In this document: piece by piece, positions 1 through 6,520 of the stretch
How the letters are laid out: each line of letters starts with the position of its first letter
How positions within the stretch are numbered: the stretch's first letter is position 1
Origin: CAYXWM01 sp964468805
GTDB taxonomy: Bacteria > Bacillota > Clostridia > Lachnospirales > WRBF01
Reading direction: 5' to 3'
NCBI GenBank assembly: GCA_964468805.1
Contig: CAYXWM010000070.1
Location: 1 to 12,125, forward strand
Length of the DNA stretch: 12,125 bases
The notes under the pieces: generated by a model
Database searches by the model: none
Told to the model about the DNA's origin: nothing
The model's input: the letters and a program-made list of their open reading frames with translations, nothing else
Made by a program: the position numbers and the translations under genes

Positions 1-54
1 GGTTGCCCCCGAAGGATTTTAAGTCCTTTGCGTCTGCCATTCCGCCACTCGGGC
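1..54 (-). tRNA. tRNA-Leu (anticodon UAA), 5' part only
   Basis: Read on the minus strand, the sequence begins GCCCGAGTGGCGGAATGG, the usual start of a bacterial tRNA-Leu: a 7-nt acceptor strand, T8, then the D arm with GGCAGACGC. The anticodon arm follows, with stem AAGGA/TCCTT and loop CTTAAAA, giving anticodon TAA, which reads UUA leucine codons. The start of a G-rich long variable arm (CGGGGGCAACC) is seen, as expected for a class II tRNA. The T arm, acceptor 3' strand and CCA lie beyond the left edge. The 5' end is set at 54 from the seven-base acceptor strand; this is the only uncertain boundary inside the window. Confidence 0.93.
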
Positions 55-87
55 CGGGCCTGTCAAAATGTCGACAGAGAGATTCTA

Positions 88-327
88 CTACAGGCTTGTA
101 TATTTGTCAAGCATTTTATTACATTTTTCTATAATGCCCCTGTCTGTCTCCATATTCAGTATCATCCGTAGCTGTGCTATCATTATGTGGGTTTCCAATT
201 TGCGATTCAGTTCCACAACACGCGGATCAGATAAGTTACAGGATTTAAGCTTAATTTCGTTGTTTAATGCAGAACGTTGTTCTTCCATAAGCATGAAGTC
301 ATCTCTGTAATCAACATAATTTTTCAT
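88..327 (-). CDS. Spo0E-like aspartyl-phosphate phosphatase family protein with divergent signature
   Basis: A 79-residue, charged, probably all-helical protein. Spo0E-family proteins are short helical hairpins that dephosphorylate Spo0A~P. The pattern at residues 14-50 (M-E-E-Q-R-S-A-L-N, then D-P-R-V-V-E-L-N-R-K-L-E) resembles the family layout, in which an I-x-x-L-R/E-x-L helix is followed by D-P-x-V-I-x-L-S-Q-x-L-D. Here the S-Q-x-x-D signature reads N-R-K-L-E (residues 41-45), so the key Asp is Glu and the Ser-Gln pair is lost. Activity as a Spo0A phosphatase is therefore uncertain. A tail of about 25 residues follows. I start at ATG 327 because GGGGGA lies 5 nt upstream; an in-frame ATG at 357 has no good ribosome binding site. 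The putative 0A boxes upstream fit a Spo0A-linked role. The family call rests on reading the pattern by eye. Confidence 0.6.
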   Translation of the reverse strand: MKNYVDYRDDFMLMEEQRSALNNEIKLKSCNLSDPRVVELNRKLETHIMIAQLRMILNMETDRGIIEKCNKMLDKYTSL

Positions 328-417
328 TCTAGTCCCCCGAAATATTTGTTCATACAAAAAGAACGGCCAACAATCCTACCTTTCCGGATTTATTTATGTT
401 AAAGGATATACTAAACC

Positions 418-446
418 ATTATCCTATATTAATAGTTTAAATGCAA
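418..446 (-). promoter_or_regulatory. Sigma-A-type promoter of the Spo0E-like gene
   Basis: On the minus strand, TTGCAT (441-446) and GATAAT (418-423) are separated by exactly 17 bp. The -10 matches consensus at 5 of 6 positions and the -35 at 3 of 6, as is common for promoters that need an activator. Transcription would begin near 411, giving a leader of about 85 nt to the ATG at 327. Confidence 0.5.
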
Positions 447-455
447 TATAAATTT

Positions 456-482
456 TTCGACTTCGCTATTTTTAATTCGACA
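456..482 (-). promoter_or_regulatory. Two putative Spo0A (0A) boxes
   Basis: The minus strand carries a perfect 7-mer TGTCGAA (476-482) and a one-mismatch copy AGTCGAA (456-462). They have the same orientation and start 20 bp apart, about two helical turns. They lie just upstream of the -35 of the Spo0E-like gene, centred near -48 and -68 from the predicted start. TGTCGAA is the core Spo0A binding site in Bacillus and Clostridia. A single 7-mer can arise by chance in AT-rich DNA; the pairing, phasing and position before a Spo0E-like gene make it more convincing. Confidence 0.5.
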
Positions 483-727
483 TTTTATGCAGTATATCCT
501 GTGTTTTTATACACCTCATTGTATATATTTACAACAAATTTAAGCATTTTTTGTCGTTTTTTAACTTATGTAGCGTAGCTTTTTCCTTACTGTTTTTACC
601 GGAACTGTACATTTTTAACCCGGTGTTTTACGTTATTAGTGTGGCAAGAGTCTTAATTATGTTGTAATCATGTGTACAGACCTTATGTTCGCTAAGTCTT
701 ACCTTTACGGACTAAAGCATACATAAT
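483..727. other. Intergenic stretch without a recognised feature
   Basis: AT-rich DNA between the Spo0E-like promoter region and the 3' end of yunB. I found no open reading frame with a ribosome binding site, and no convincing intrinsic terminator for yunB. The best candidate stem on the yunB transcript is weak and has no T-run. Confidence 0.5.
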
Positions 728-1462
728 TTATTTTTGTGCCGGCGGAAGACCTGTTTGTGGATAGGGATTGATATAATTCTCGGGAACCTTTCCGCTAAAT
801 ACAGTATTAACCAGTGTTATATTACGGTTAACCTTAATTTCAAATTCCTGATTGGGGTTAACTATGCGAAACCCTGTTTCCACTATAAGCCAAACTTGAA
901 AATTCACTTGATTTATACCCGTGGACTGAAAATTAGAGCGATAATCCACCGTTGTGTTACCCACAGGAGTTATCATAACCGGAAATCCGGGCCCCAGTCC
1001 TGAAAAGGCGTCAATTCCAAGCAATGAGCCCATGGGAACCTCTATTTCTTCCGTTCCCATAGCCAGCAGTTTTTCCGAAGCAGCCACGGCTATTTTACTG
1101 CAAACTTCGTTTACCAATACCGTGTTTAATGAGATTGTGCTGACCCTGCCGTCCTTGTCCAAGGAACTTATGTAAAAATCCGAGGAATTAAGCTTGCTTT
1201 TCAGCAAAACTTCCTCAACCGCCGTATTAAGCAGAAGGTTTATTTTGTTTTTTATCTTCTGGTTAAATGTTGCTATGGCAGTGGGCATCATTCTTTCATC
1301 AAAATTATAAATTATAAACGAGGACATAAGAATAAAAATTGTAAGAAACATCAGTAACGCCACTTTTAATTTGTAAAACTTTTTCCCGGTTGGGGTTACT
1401 CGGTTTCTTCCGGGTGTTTTTCGTGTAAAAGCATTTGAAACAAATAATCCTCTTCGAGCCAT
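728..1462 (-). CDS. yunB: Sporulation protein YunB
   Basis: A 244-residue protein of the usual length for YunB, a conserved protein of endospore formers; in Bacillus subtilis it belongs to the mother-cell sigma-E regulon and is needed for efficient sporulation. A basic N-terminus (about 1-31) precedes a single membrane segment (about 33-52, K-V-A-L-L-M-F-L to F-I-I-Y). The diagnostic part is 144-168, reading GSLLGIDAFSGLGPGFPV followed by M-I-T-P-V-G, then the conserved V-N-F-Q-V-W-L and F-R-I-V-N-P segments. The soluble part most likely faces the outside of the mother-cell membrane. The ATG at 1462 is supported by AAGGGTG 5 nt upstream. A CATATG-type element lies about 30 bp upstream, but I see no matching -35, so sigma-E control is inferred from the family only. 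The gene is divergent from ponA. Confidence 0.92.
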   Translation of the reverse strand: MARRGLFVSNAFTRKTPGRNRVTPTGKKFYKLKVALLMFLTIFILMSSFIIYNFDERMMPTAIATFNQKIKNKINLLLNTAVEEVLLKSKLNSSDFYISSLDKDGRVSTISLNTVLVNEVCSKIAVAASEKLLAMGTEEIEVPMGSLLGIDAFSGLGPGFPVMITPVGNTTVDYRSNFQSTGINQVNFQVWLIVETGFRIVNPNQEFEIKVNRNITLVNTVFSGKVPENYINPYPQTGLPPAQK

Positions 1463-1632
1463 TTTATCACCCTTGATTTTTTATGGGCATATGAAAACTT
1501 TTTTATAAATTTTTCGTTTAAGTGTGTAGAGAACTTTTCAATAAATATAATTTAAACTGTACAAAAATAAACTCCGACTGCTTCTTGTATCATTTCACAA
1601 TTATTTTGCTATTTAATTTTATGCCCGAATTT

Positions 1633-1669
1633 GCCGGAATTGACTTAAATTTATTTAGTATTATCCGGC
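1633..1669. repeat. Inverted repeat GCCGGA/TCCGGC in the yunB-ponA gap
   Basis: GCCGGA (1633-1638) and its complement TCCGGC (1664-1669) bracket 25 bp of AT-rich DNA. It lies within the divergent intergenic region (1463-1923), about 60 bp upstream of the ponA -10. It could be an operator or a cruciform; nothing assigns a binding protein. The rest of 1463-1729 is AT-rich with no further feature I can support. Confidence 0.25.
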
Positions 1670-1729
1670 GTATTTAATTATTCCCAACAGGGTTTTCATA
1701 AGATAGGGCTTTTTCCCGGGTTTGGATTG

Positions 1730-1738
1730 TGTTATAAT
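1730..1738 (+). promoter_or_regulatory. Extended -10 promoter of ponA
   Basis: TATAAT (1733-1738) preceded by TG in the extended -10 position (TGT, 1730-1732). No good -35 is found 16-18 bp upstream, which is typical of extended -10 promoters. Predicted start near 1745, leaving about 180 nt of leader. Confidence 0.55.
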
Positions 1739-1786
1739 AATCGAAACAATTTCTTGAAAGATGTGCAGAAAAAAAATGCTGTGCTT

Positions 1787-1806
1787 CATAGGCGTTCGCT
1801 CCTATG
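1787..1806 (+). promoter_or_regulatory. Stem-loop in the ponA leader
   Basis: CATAGG (1787-1792) pairs with CCTATG (1801-1806). Inside, after one mismatch, a G-C pair closes a TTCG loop. It is the clearest structure in the long leader of ponA (about 1745-1923). Further short complementary runs (GTTTG with CAAAC near 1808-1832) lie downstream. I recognise no known riboswitch class here. Confidence 0.35.
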
Positions 1807-1923
1807 TCTGTTTGGGGAATATCGCCGCAAACGGACCGGTGGCTCACATTTCGCCTAAACGCGTTTTTTCTGTGTTTTAAAAGAAATAGTATGAATGGTT
1901 TGCCCTTTTTTAGGAGGTTATTT

Positions 1924-4626
1924 ATGGACTATTCCAGAGACAAAACAAGAAAGGAAATCTCGGCTGTTGCTTCTAACAAAAAGAAAGTAAAAAATAAATT
2001 CAGCCTTTTTTCCTTTAGGATATTTATAATAGTGTTGCTGGTAGGCGGTTTTGGCACGGTGGCTGCCTTGATTGGTGCTTATATGGGTATCATACAAAAC
2101 GCCCCGGTTATAGGTGATATGGAAAACATCCTGCCGGATATTTACACTACCATCATTTACGACAAGGCAGGCAACGAGGTAGACCGCTTGATTGCCAAAG
2201 AAAATCGAGAGTATGTAACCTTTGATAAAATTCCTCAAGATTTGAAAAATGCCTTTGTTGCCATAGAGGATGAGCGTTTTTATACCCATAACGGAGTAGA
2301 CATTAAGGGTATATTTCGTGCTGTGTACGTAACGCTGACCTCCGACCGCAGCGAGGGTGCAAGTACCATTACCCAACAGCTTATCAAGAACATTAGAGGA
2401 ATCTCCAAAAATGACATGGAGACCAAAATTCAAGAGCAGTATTTGGCTGTAAATTATGAGGAAAATCTCATAAAGAAACTGGGTACTAAGGAAAAGGCAA
2501 AAGACCATATTCTTGAAGTATACTTAAATACCATAGGTTTGCACCATGGTTTAAACGGCGTTCAAACCGCGTCTAACTTTTATTTCGGCAAAGACGTTTC
2601 AGAGCTGGACCTTTCCGAATGTGCAGTTATAGCCGGTATTACCCAAAATCCTTCCAAATATACGCCTCTTAATCGCCCCAAGGACAATGCGGTTAGGCGT
2701 AAAATGGTTTTGGATAAGATGCTTGAATTGGAAATGATAACCCAAGAAGAATTTGACCAAGCCATAGCGGATACAGACCCGGTTTACGAGCGTATAGAGC
2801 AAGTTGAACGGGTTAACCGACAAACATCATATCACAGCTATTTCGTGGACAGATTGATAACGGAAGTTTCGAGGGACTTGCAAGAAAGGCTTAATATCAG
2901 CCCGGCTACCGCCAACAATTTGGTTTACAACGGCGGTCTGCAAATATTTATCACCCAAGACTTGGAAATGCAAAAGATAATGGACGATGCTTTTAAAGAT
3001 GATTCCCTGTTTCCTCCGGGAGACTTTGAAATAGACATACAATACTATTATTCCGTTAAAAATAATATTACCAACAAAGTAACCCATTATCAAAAAAATC
3101 ATACGGTGAAGAAAGAAAGCCAGATTCAACCCTGGATAGATTCAGTTAAAAACGAGGTTGTGGGTGCAAACGACGAAATTATTAAGGAACAAGTATTCCC
3201 CATACCCCAACCTCAGGCAGCTATGGTTATAATGGACTATCGCACGGGCGAAGTAAAGGCTCTTTCCGGGGGCAGAGGCGAAAAACTGGCGAATCTTACC
3301 CTTAACCGTGCTACGGATTCACCCCGTCAGCCCGGTTCCGTATTTAAGGTTTTGGCATCATTTGCACCGGCTGTAGACCTGGGATTGGTTACTCCCTCAA
3401 CCGTAATTGACGACTCTCCCGTAACCTACCCCAAATACAGCAACTATTCGCCCAAAAACTGGTATGGCGGTTTCAGAGGCCCCAGCACCGTTCGTTCCGC
3501 CATTCGTGACTCCATGAACGTTGTTACCGTTAAAAACCTCATGAATATGGGTATAGAGCCTGCATTTAATTATCTCAAGAACTTCGGCTTTACTACCCTG
3601 GATGAACGAGACAAAGGTCCCTCTGTGGCACTTGGCGGTTTGACCTACGGCGTTACCCAACTTGAAGTTACAGCCGCATACGGTGCAATTGCTAACCTAG
3701 GGGAATACAACAAGCCCATATTCTACACCAAGGTGCTTGACCATAACGGCGACACATTACTGGAAAACACCATCGATTCTCAACAGGTATTAAAGAAAAC
3801 CTCTGCCTTTGTGCTTACGGATATGATGAAGGACGTAATCACAAAAGGAACCGGCACAAAAGCCGGCTTTAAAAGGGTTAGAATGCCCATTGCCGGCAAA
3901 ACCGGTACTACAACAAACACAAAAGACCTTACCTTTGTAGGTTATACTCCTTACTATGTGTCCGGCGTTTGGCTTGGTTTTGACCAACCCAAGACCATTA
4001 AACAAGACCACGGTTACCATATGTACTTATGGCGTTCCATTATGGAAACCATTCACAAGGACTTGCCCTACAAGGATTTCGATACTCCCGACTCCATGAA
4101 ATATTCCTACGTTTGCGGAGTATCCGGTAAATTGGCGGTTTCAGGGCTTTGCGATAACGATATTAACGGTTCACAGGTTAAACAGGACGTATTCGTATCG
4201 GGCACCCAACCCACCGGCTATTGTAACGTGCATTTAAGCGTTTCCATAGACACTACCACCAATAAACGTGCAACGCCCTTCTGTCCGCCGGATGTTCTGG
4301 GTACAGGCGTAACTACCTATACCAAAGATCATGGTTACGGCTTAGAGGAATGTGACGTTCATACCACAGGCACTATTCAAGACCCGACAGCAACACCCGG
4401 CTATACCGGAGACCCGACTATGCCTCCGGAAGATTCGCCCACATCATCACCCATATATACGCCGGCACCAACCACAAATATACCCATACCTACTCAAACT
4501 CCGGCACATACGCCCACACCTACACCAACACCAACCCCGGTTCCCACATACCAACCGGAACCGCCCACAATACCGGATAACGAGCATTCACCTGTTGAAG
4601 GGGTAGACCGGCCGTTGATTGATTAG
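1924..4626 (+). CDS. ponA: Class A penicillin-binding protein (PBP1A type), bifunctional transglycosylase/transpeptidase
   Basis: A 900-residue membrane enzyme that polymerises lipid II and cross-links the glycan strands outside the cell membrane. A short basic cytoplasmic tail and one membrane segment (about 31-57) come first. The GT51 domain follows, with E-D-E-R-F-Y (115-120, E115 the likely catalytic Glu), GASTITQQ (145-152), K-I-Q-E (168-171) and Y-L-N-T-I (200-204). The transpeptidase domain has S-V-F-K (472-475, nucleophile Ser472), S-M-N (530-532) and K-T-G-T (659-662), so all catalytic motifs are intact. A C-terminal region with five cysteines (731, 743, 767, 787, 810) leads into a Thr/Pro-rich tail (about 820-880). 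I start at ATG 1924, 6 nt after a perfect AGGAGG (1912-1917); upstream in-frame ATGs such as 1804 fall in the leader hairpin and lack a site. It is a single-gene unit with its own terminator. Confidence 0.95.
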   Translation: MDYSRDKTRKEISAVASNKKKVKNKFSLFSFRIFIIVLLVGGFGTVAALIGAYMGIIQNAPVIGDMENILPDIYTTIIYDKAGNEVDRLIAKENREYVTFDKIPQDLKNAFVAIEDERFYTHNGVDIKGIFRAVYVTLTSDRSEGASTITQQLIKNIRGISKNDMETKIQEQYLAVNYEENLIKKLGTKEKAKDHILEVYLNTIGLHHGLNGVQTASNFYFGKDVSELDLSECAVIAGITQNPSKYTPLNRPKDNAVRRKMVLDKMLELEMITQEEFDQAIADTDPVYERIEQVERVNRQTSYHSYFVDRLITEVSRDLQERLNISPATANNLVYNGGLQIFITQDLEMQKIMDDAFKDDSLFPPGDFEIDIQYYYSVKNNITNKVTHYQKNHTVKKESQIQPWIDSVKNEVVGANDEIIKEQVFPIPQPQAAMVIMDYRTGEVKALSGGRGEKLANLTLNRATDSPRQPGSVFKVLASFAPAVDLGLVTPSTVIDDSPVTYPKYSNYSPKNWYGGFRGPSTVRSAIRDSMNVVTVKNLMNMGIEPAFNYLKNFGFTTLDERDKGPSVALGGLTYGVTQLEVTAAYGAIANLGEYNKPIFYTKVLDHNGDTLLENTIDSQQVLKKTSAFVLTDMMKDVITKGTGTKAGFKRVRMPIAGKTGTTTNTKDLTFVGYTPYYVSGVWLGFDQPKTIKQDHGYHMYLWRSIMETIHKDLPYKDFDTPDSMKYSYVCGVSGKLAVSGLCDNDINGSQVKQDVFVSGTQPTGYCNVHLSVSIDTTTNKRATPFCPPDVLGTGVTTYTKDHGYGLEECDVHTTGTIQDPTATPGYTGDPTMPPEDSPTSSPIYTPAPTTNIPIPTQTPAHTPTPTPTPTPVPTYQPEPPTIPDNEHSPVEGVDRPLID

Positions 4627-4665
4627 TATATTTGGAATTATATATAAATAAACCGCAATAGTTGA

Positions 4666-4710
4666 AACCCCCAAAAGCTTCGGCAAACGAAACTTTCGGG
4701 GGTTATTTTT
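4666..4710 (+). terminator. Intrinsic terminator of ponA
   Basis: AACCCCC (4666-4672) pairs with GGGGGTT (4698-4704). The stem continues inward through AAAG/CTTT and TTCG/CGAA, with single mismatches and a GCAAA loop. ATTTTT follows. This is a strong Rho-independent terminator 40 nt after the ponA stop. Confidence 0.92.
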
Positions 4711-4714
4711 ATAT

Positions 4715-4856
4715 ATATACTTAATTTCGAATTAAGCAGTAACAAAAACGTATATTCGCAGTGGTGAGCGACCGGTGTTTTTTTCATAAAAAACGCAAGG
4801 GCGAACCGTTTACGAAGAACAGCTTTTTTTACTATTCCTTATGCAATTACGAATAA
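4715..4856 (+). repeat. ~140-bp dispersed element, left copy
   Basis: This copy is highly similar to the reverse complement of 7453-7589. Perfect shared blocks include GTGGTGAGCGACCG (4761-4774), GCGAACCGTTTACGAAGAA (4801-4819) and CGTATATTCG (4749-4758). The ends form an imperfect inverted repeat: ATATACTTAATT at 4715-4726 against the complement of the bases ending at 4856, about 9 of 12 matching. Inside are a 7-bp hairpin with a TCG loop (4720-4736) and a T-tract/A-tract hairpin (about 4776-4795). No credible coding potential is seen. It begins about 5 bp after the ponA terminator. I do not recognise it; a small non-autonomous mobile element or a structured RNA are both possible. Confidence 0.8.
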
Positions 4857-4885
4857 TGATTCCATTTTTAACAGAGGAGAAAAAA

Positions 4886-5062
4886 TTGATTTTTTCCAAC
4901 GGTTCAAGGAAAAAACGATTATTTTTGTCCTTCATCTTATTTGGAACTAGTATACTATGCATAAAAAGTTGTGCCGGCAGTTCAATTATATGGTATAATA
5001 TATTAATCCTTGAAAATGGTATTTATAACCGGCTGAAAGGGGTTGGTTCAATTGAACTTTGA
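4886..5062 (+). CDS. Possible 58-residue small hydrophobic protein (doubtful)
   Basis: A TTG at 4886 lies 6 nt after GAGGAG (4874-4879), and the frame stays open for 58 codons. The product would have a short basic start (K-K-R), then a hydrophobic stretch (L-F-L-S-F-I-L-F-G-T-S-I-L). Against it: the likely promoter of the next gene lies inside it at 4994, it overlaps that gene by 11 nt, its composition resembles translated AT-rich noncoding DNA, and I recognise no family. Recorded only because the ribosome binding site is good. Confidence 0.18.
   Translation: MIFSNGSRKKRLFLSFILFGTSILCIKSCAGSSIIWYNILILENGIYNRLKGVGSIEL
4991..4999 (+). promoter_or_regulatory. Extended -10 promoter for the 183-residue protein gene
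   Basis: TATAAT (4994-4999) is preceded by TGG in the extended -10 register (4991-4993). A poor -35 candidate, TTGTGC, lies at 4969-4974 with an over-long 19-bp spacer. Transcription would start near 5006, about 46 nt before the TTG at 5052. Confidence 0.5.
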
Positions 5063-5603
5063 TAATGATACTTTACGTGATATTATAACGTCAGCTTTAG
5101 GGGTGGTAATAGGAGGTCTTATTACAGTTAAGGTTAACAATGTAACCAACAGCAAAGTAATCAAAAAGACACATGCATTATCTATGCTTCAAAGGATAAA
5201 AGAATTATTGACCGGTTGGAGCGGACAGTTATCGGCGGATATGGCAAGAGCCTTTGAACTGGAGGATATAAACAATTTTCAAGCAGTAACACACTGCAAG
5301 GAATTGGAATCACTCATTGTTTACTTTGAAACAAACTTATCTGTGCTGAAGGAGTTTAACAAAACCTTTAAACATCTAAGGCAAAAAGAGTTGTTTCTAA
5401 AAATGGCAGAATCGGAATTCAAAACCAAATTGGTGAACTTGGCTAATAATCATAAGACCGTGCTTGCACAGGATTTATACGAAATTGATGAAGGCGAAAG
5501 GATTTATGAAAGTTATGCCGCTAAAGTAGGAGAAATTACAATGGGTATTCATAAATTAATTGTTTCTATCGATGTATATATTGAAAAGAAAATACTGAGA
5601 TAA
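5052..5603 (+). CDS. Membrane-anchored helical protein of unknown function
   Basis: A 183-residue protein that I do not recognise. The N-terminus (about 8-28, D-I-I-T-S-A-L-G-V-V-I-G-G-L-I) is a single hydrophobic segment that probably anchors it in the membrane. The rest is charged and predicted by eye to be mostly alpha-helical, with heptad-like leucines around residues 40-160, so it may form a coiled coil or four-helix bundle. There is no signal-peptidase site or enzyme motif. I chose TTG 5052 because AAAGGGG (5036-5042) lies 9 nt upstream. An in-frame TTG at 5043 abuts that site with no spacing. The gene has its own promoter and lies inside the segment bracketed by the two ~140-bp repeats. 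No clear terminator follows. Confidence 0.7.
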   Translation: MNFDNDTLRDIITSALGVVIGGLITVKVNNVTNSKVIKKTHALSMLQRIKELLTGWSGQLSADMARAFELEDINNFQAVTHCKELESLIVYFETNLSVLKEFNKTFKHLRQKELFLKMAESEFKTKLVNLANNHKTVLAQDLYEIDEGERIYESYAAKVGEITMGIHKLIVSIDVYIEKKILR

Positions 5604-5663
5604 CCGCCTGTACACCGTGAATACCTTGTCGCCATTGTACATATTCAAATTAATAATATTTTT

Positions 5664-5692
5664 TTGCAAACACACGGAATGTTAGTTATAAT
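5664..5692 (+). promoter_or_regulatory. Sigma-A promoter of the DUF2271 lipoprotein gene
   Basis: TTGCAA (5664-5669) and TATAAT (5687-5692) are separated by exactly 17 bp, close to ideal for a housekeeping promoter. The start is predicted near 5699, giving a leader of about 90 nt. That leader contains a small inverted repeat (CGGCA and TGCCG, about 5719-5736) that could fold into a 5-bp hairpin. Confidence 0.7.
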
Positions 5693-5789
5693 AATAGCAA
5701 ACATTATTTAACGTCAATCACGGCAGGCTGATATGCCGGGAAGTTAATATCAAATAAACCATTTATATTACGATTACGGAGGTCTATAT

Positions 5790-6404
5790 ATGAGAAAATT
5801 TATTTCATCAATAGCAGCTTCACTAATGATTATATCACTGTGTTCCTGTACAGACAGCCAAAAACCGGTTGAACAGGAATCTGATAAGGTTGTTATTTCA
5901 TTTGAATATGAAAAGCAATCCGGCCATGCAAGTAATCAGTTTGCGGTTTGGGTAGAGGATTTGGACGGCAACCTCGTTAAGACACTTTACGTAACCAACT
6001 ACACAGCCAAAGGCGGCTACGTAGACAGACCGGATGCCATTCCCTTATGGGTTGAAAAATCCGGGCTTAAAACTATGGAAAAATCCCATATAGACGCCAT
6101 TACCTCCGCCACCCCGGATACAGGAACACTGTCCTATACCTGGGACTTAAAGGACGAAGACGGAAATCCGGTTTTGCCCGGTAAGTACACATTCTTTGTC
6201 GAAGGAAACCTAAGATGGAAAAACCGTATACTCTGCTCCGGAGTTATACCGGTGAATGAAGATCAGGTTTCCGTTGAAGCACAAGCAAATTTCTTATACG
6301 AAGACTCTAATGAACAAGAAGCCTTAACCAAGGATTCCCCGGAAAATTCAATGATAGGCTCGGTTACGGCAAGTTTTGTGCCGGCGAGTAAAACAGGGGC
6401 TTGA
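5790..6404 (+). CDS. DUF2271-type extracytoplasmic lipoprotein
   Basis: A 204-residue protein with a type II signal peptide: basic M-R-K, a hydrophobic core, and lipobox L-C-S-C with acylated Cys20. It is expected to be tethered to the outer face of the membrane. The mature part matches what I know of DUF2271: F-A-V-W-V-E-D-L-D-G-N-L-V-K-T-L (51-66), A-K-G-G-Y (73-77), Y-T-W-D (116-119), D-G-N-P-V-L-P-G-K-Y-T-F-F-V-E-G (124-139) and R-W-K-N-R (142-146). The segment has the look of a beta-sandwich, with an FlgD-like phrase around D-G-N-P-V. D-A-I-T-S-A-T-P (102-109) resembles the ApbE flavinylation motif. The function of the family is not established; a redox link is an inference. GGAGG (5778-5782) lies 7 nt before the ATG, and a strong promoter and a strong terminator flank it. 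Confidence 0.8.
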   Translation: MRKFISSIAASLMIISLCSCTDSQKPVEQESDKVVISFEYEKQSGHASNQFAVWVEDLDGNLVKTLYVTNYTAKGGYVDRPDAIPLWVEKSGLKTMEKSHIDAITSATPDTGTLSYTWDLKDEDGNPVLPGKYTFFVEGNLRWKNRILCSGVIPVNEDQVSVEAQANFLYEDSNEQEALTKDSPENSMIGSVTASFVPASKTGA

Positions 6405-6453
6405 TGAAAATTTAGCCGGATGCATAAAGAGCGGTTTAGCTTCGGTAAATCCC

Positions 6454-6459
6454 TATAAT
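6454..6459 (+). promoter_or_regulatory. Possible -10 element just upstream of a terminator hairpin
   Basis: A perfect TATAAT with no good -35 at 16-18 bp and no TG extension. If used, transcription would start near 6466, at the very base of the hairpin at 6468-6504, and could supply the gene at 6521. It may equally be a chance match. Confidence 0.25.
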
Positions 6460-6467
6460 GTCTTTTT

Positions 6468-6509
6468 AAGCGGTACAAAAAACAACTGTATTTTTGTACC
6501 GCTTTTTTT
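6468..6509 (+). terminator. Intrinsic terminator after the DUF2271 gene, abutting the next ribosome binding site
   Basis: A perfect 14-bp stem (6468-6481 with 6491-6504; core AGCGGTACAAA/TTTGTACCGCT) closes a 9-nt loop and is followed by TTTTT to 6509. The next base begins GGAGG (6510-6514), the ribosome binding site of the gene at 6521. The opposite strand lacks a T-run, so it is directional. Confidence 0.88.
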
Positions 6510-6520
6510 GGAGGTTGCCT

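Noticed and set aside
68..310. Plus-strand 80-residue frame opposite the Spo0E-like gene
   Set aside because: No ribosome binding site, low-complexity hydrophobic/Ser composition, and the opposite strand gives a sensible protein with a good site.
328..357. Ten-residue extension of the Spo0E-like protein
   Set aside because: The ATG at 357 lacks a ribosome binding site, and the site GGGGGA serves ATG 327.
1640..1664. TTGACT...TATTAT as a promoter upstream of ponA
   Set aside because: The spacer is only 13 bp; the extended -10 at 1730-1738 is a better candidate.
1804..1923. Longer 940-residue form of the penicillin-binding protein starting at 1804
   Set aside because: No ribosome binding site at 1804, the start lies in a leader hairpin, and AGGAGG is perfectly placed for ATG 1924.
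5610..5645. TGTAC/GTACA repeat after the 183-residue gene as a terminator
   Set aside because: The stem is only 5 bp with a loop over 20 nt and no adjacent T-run.
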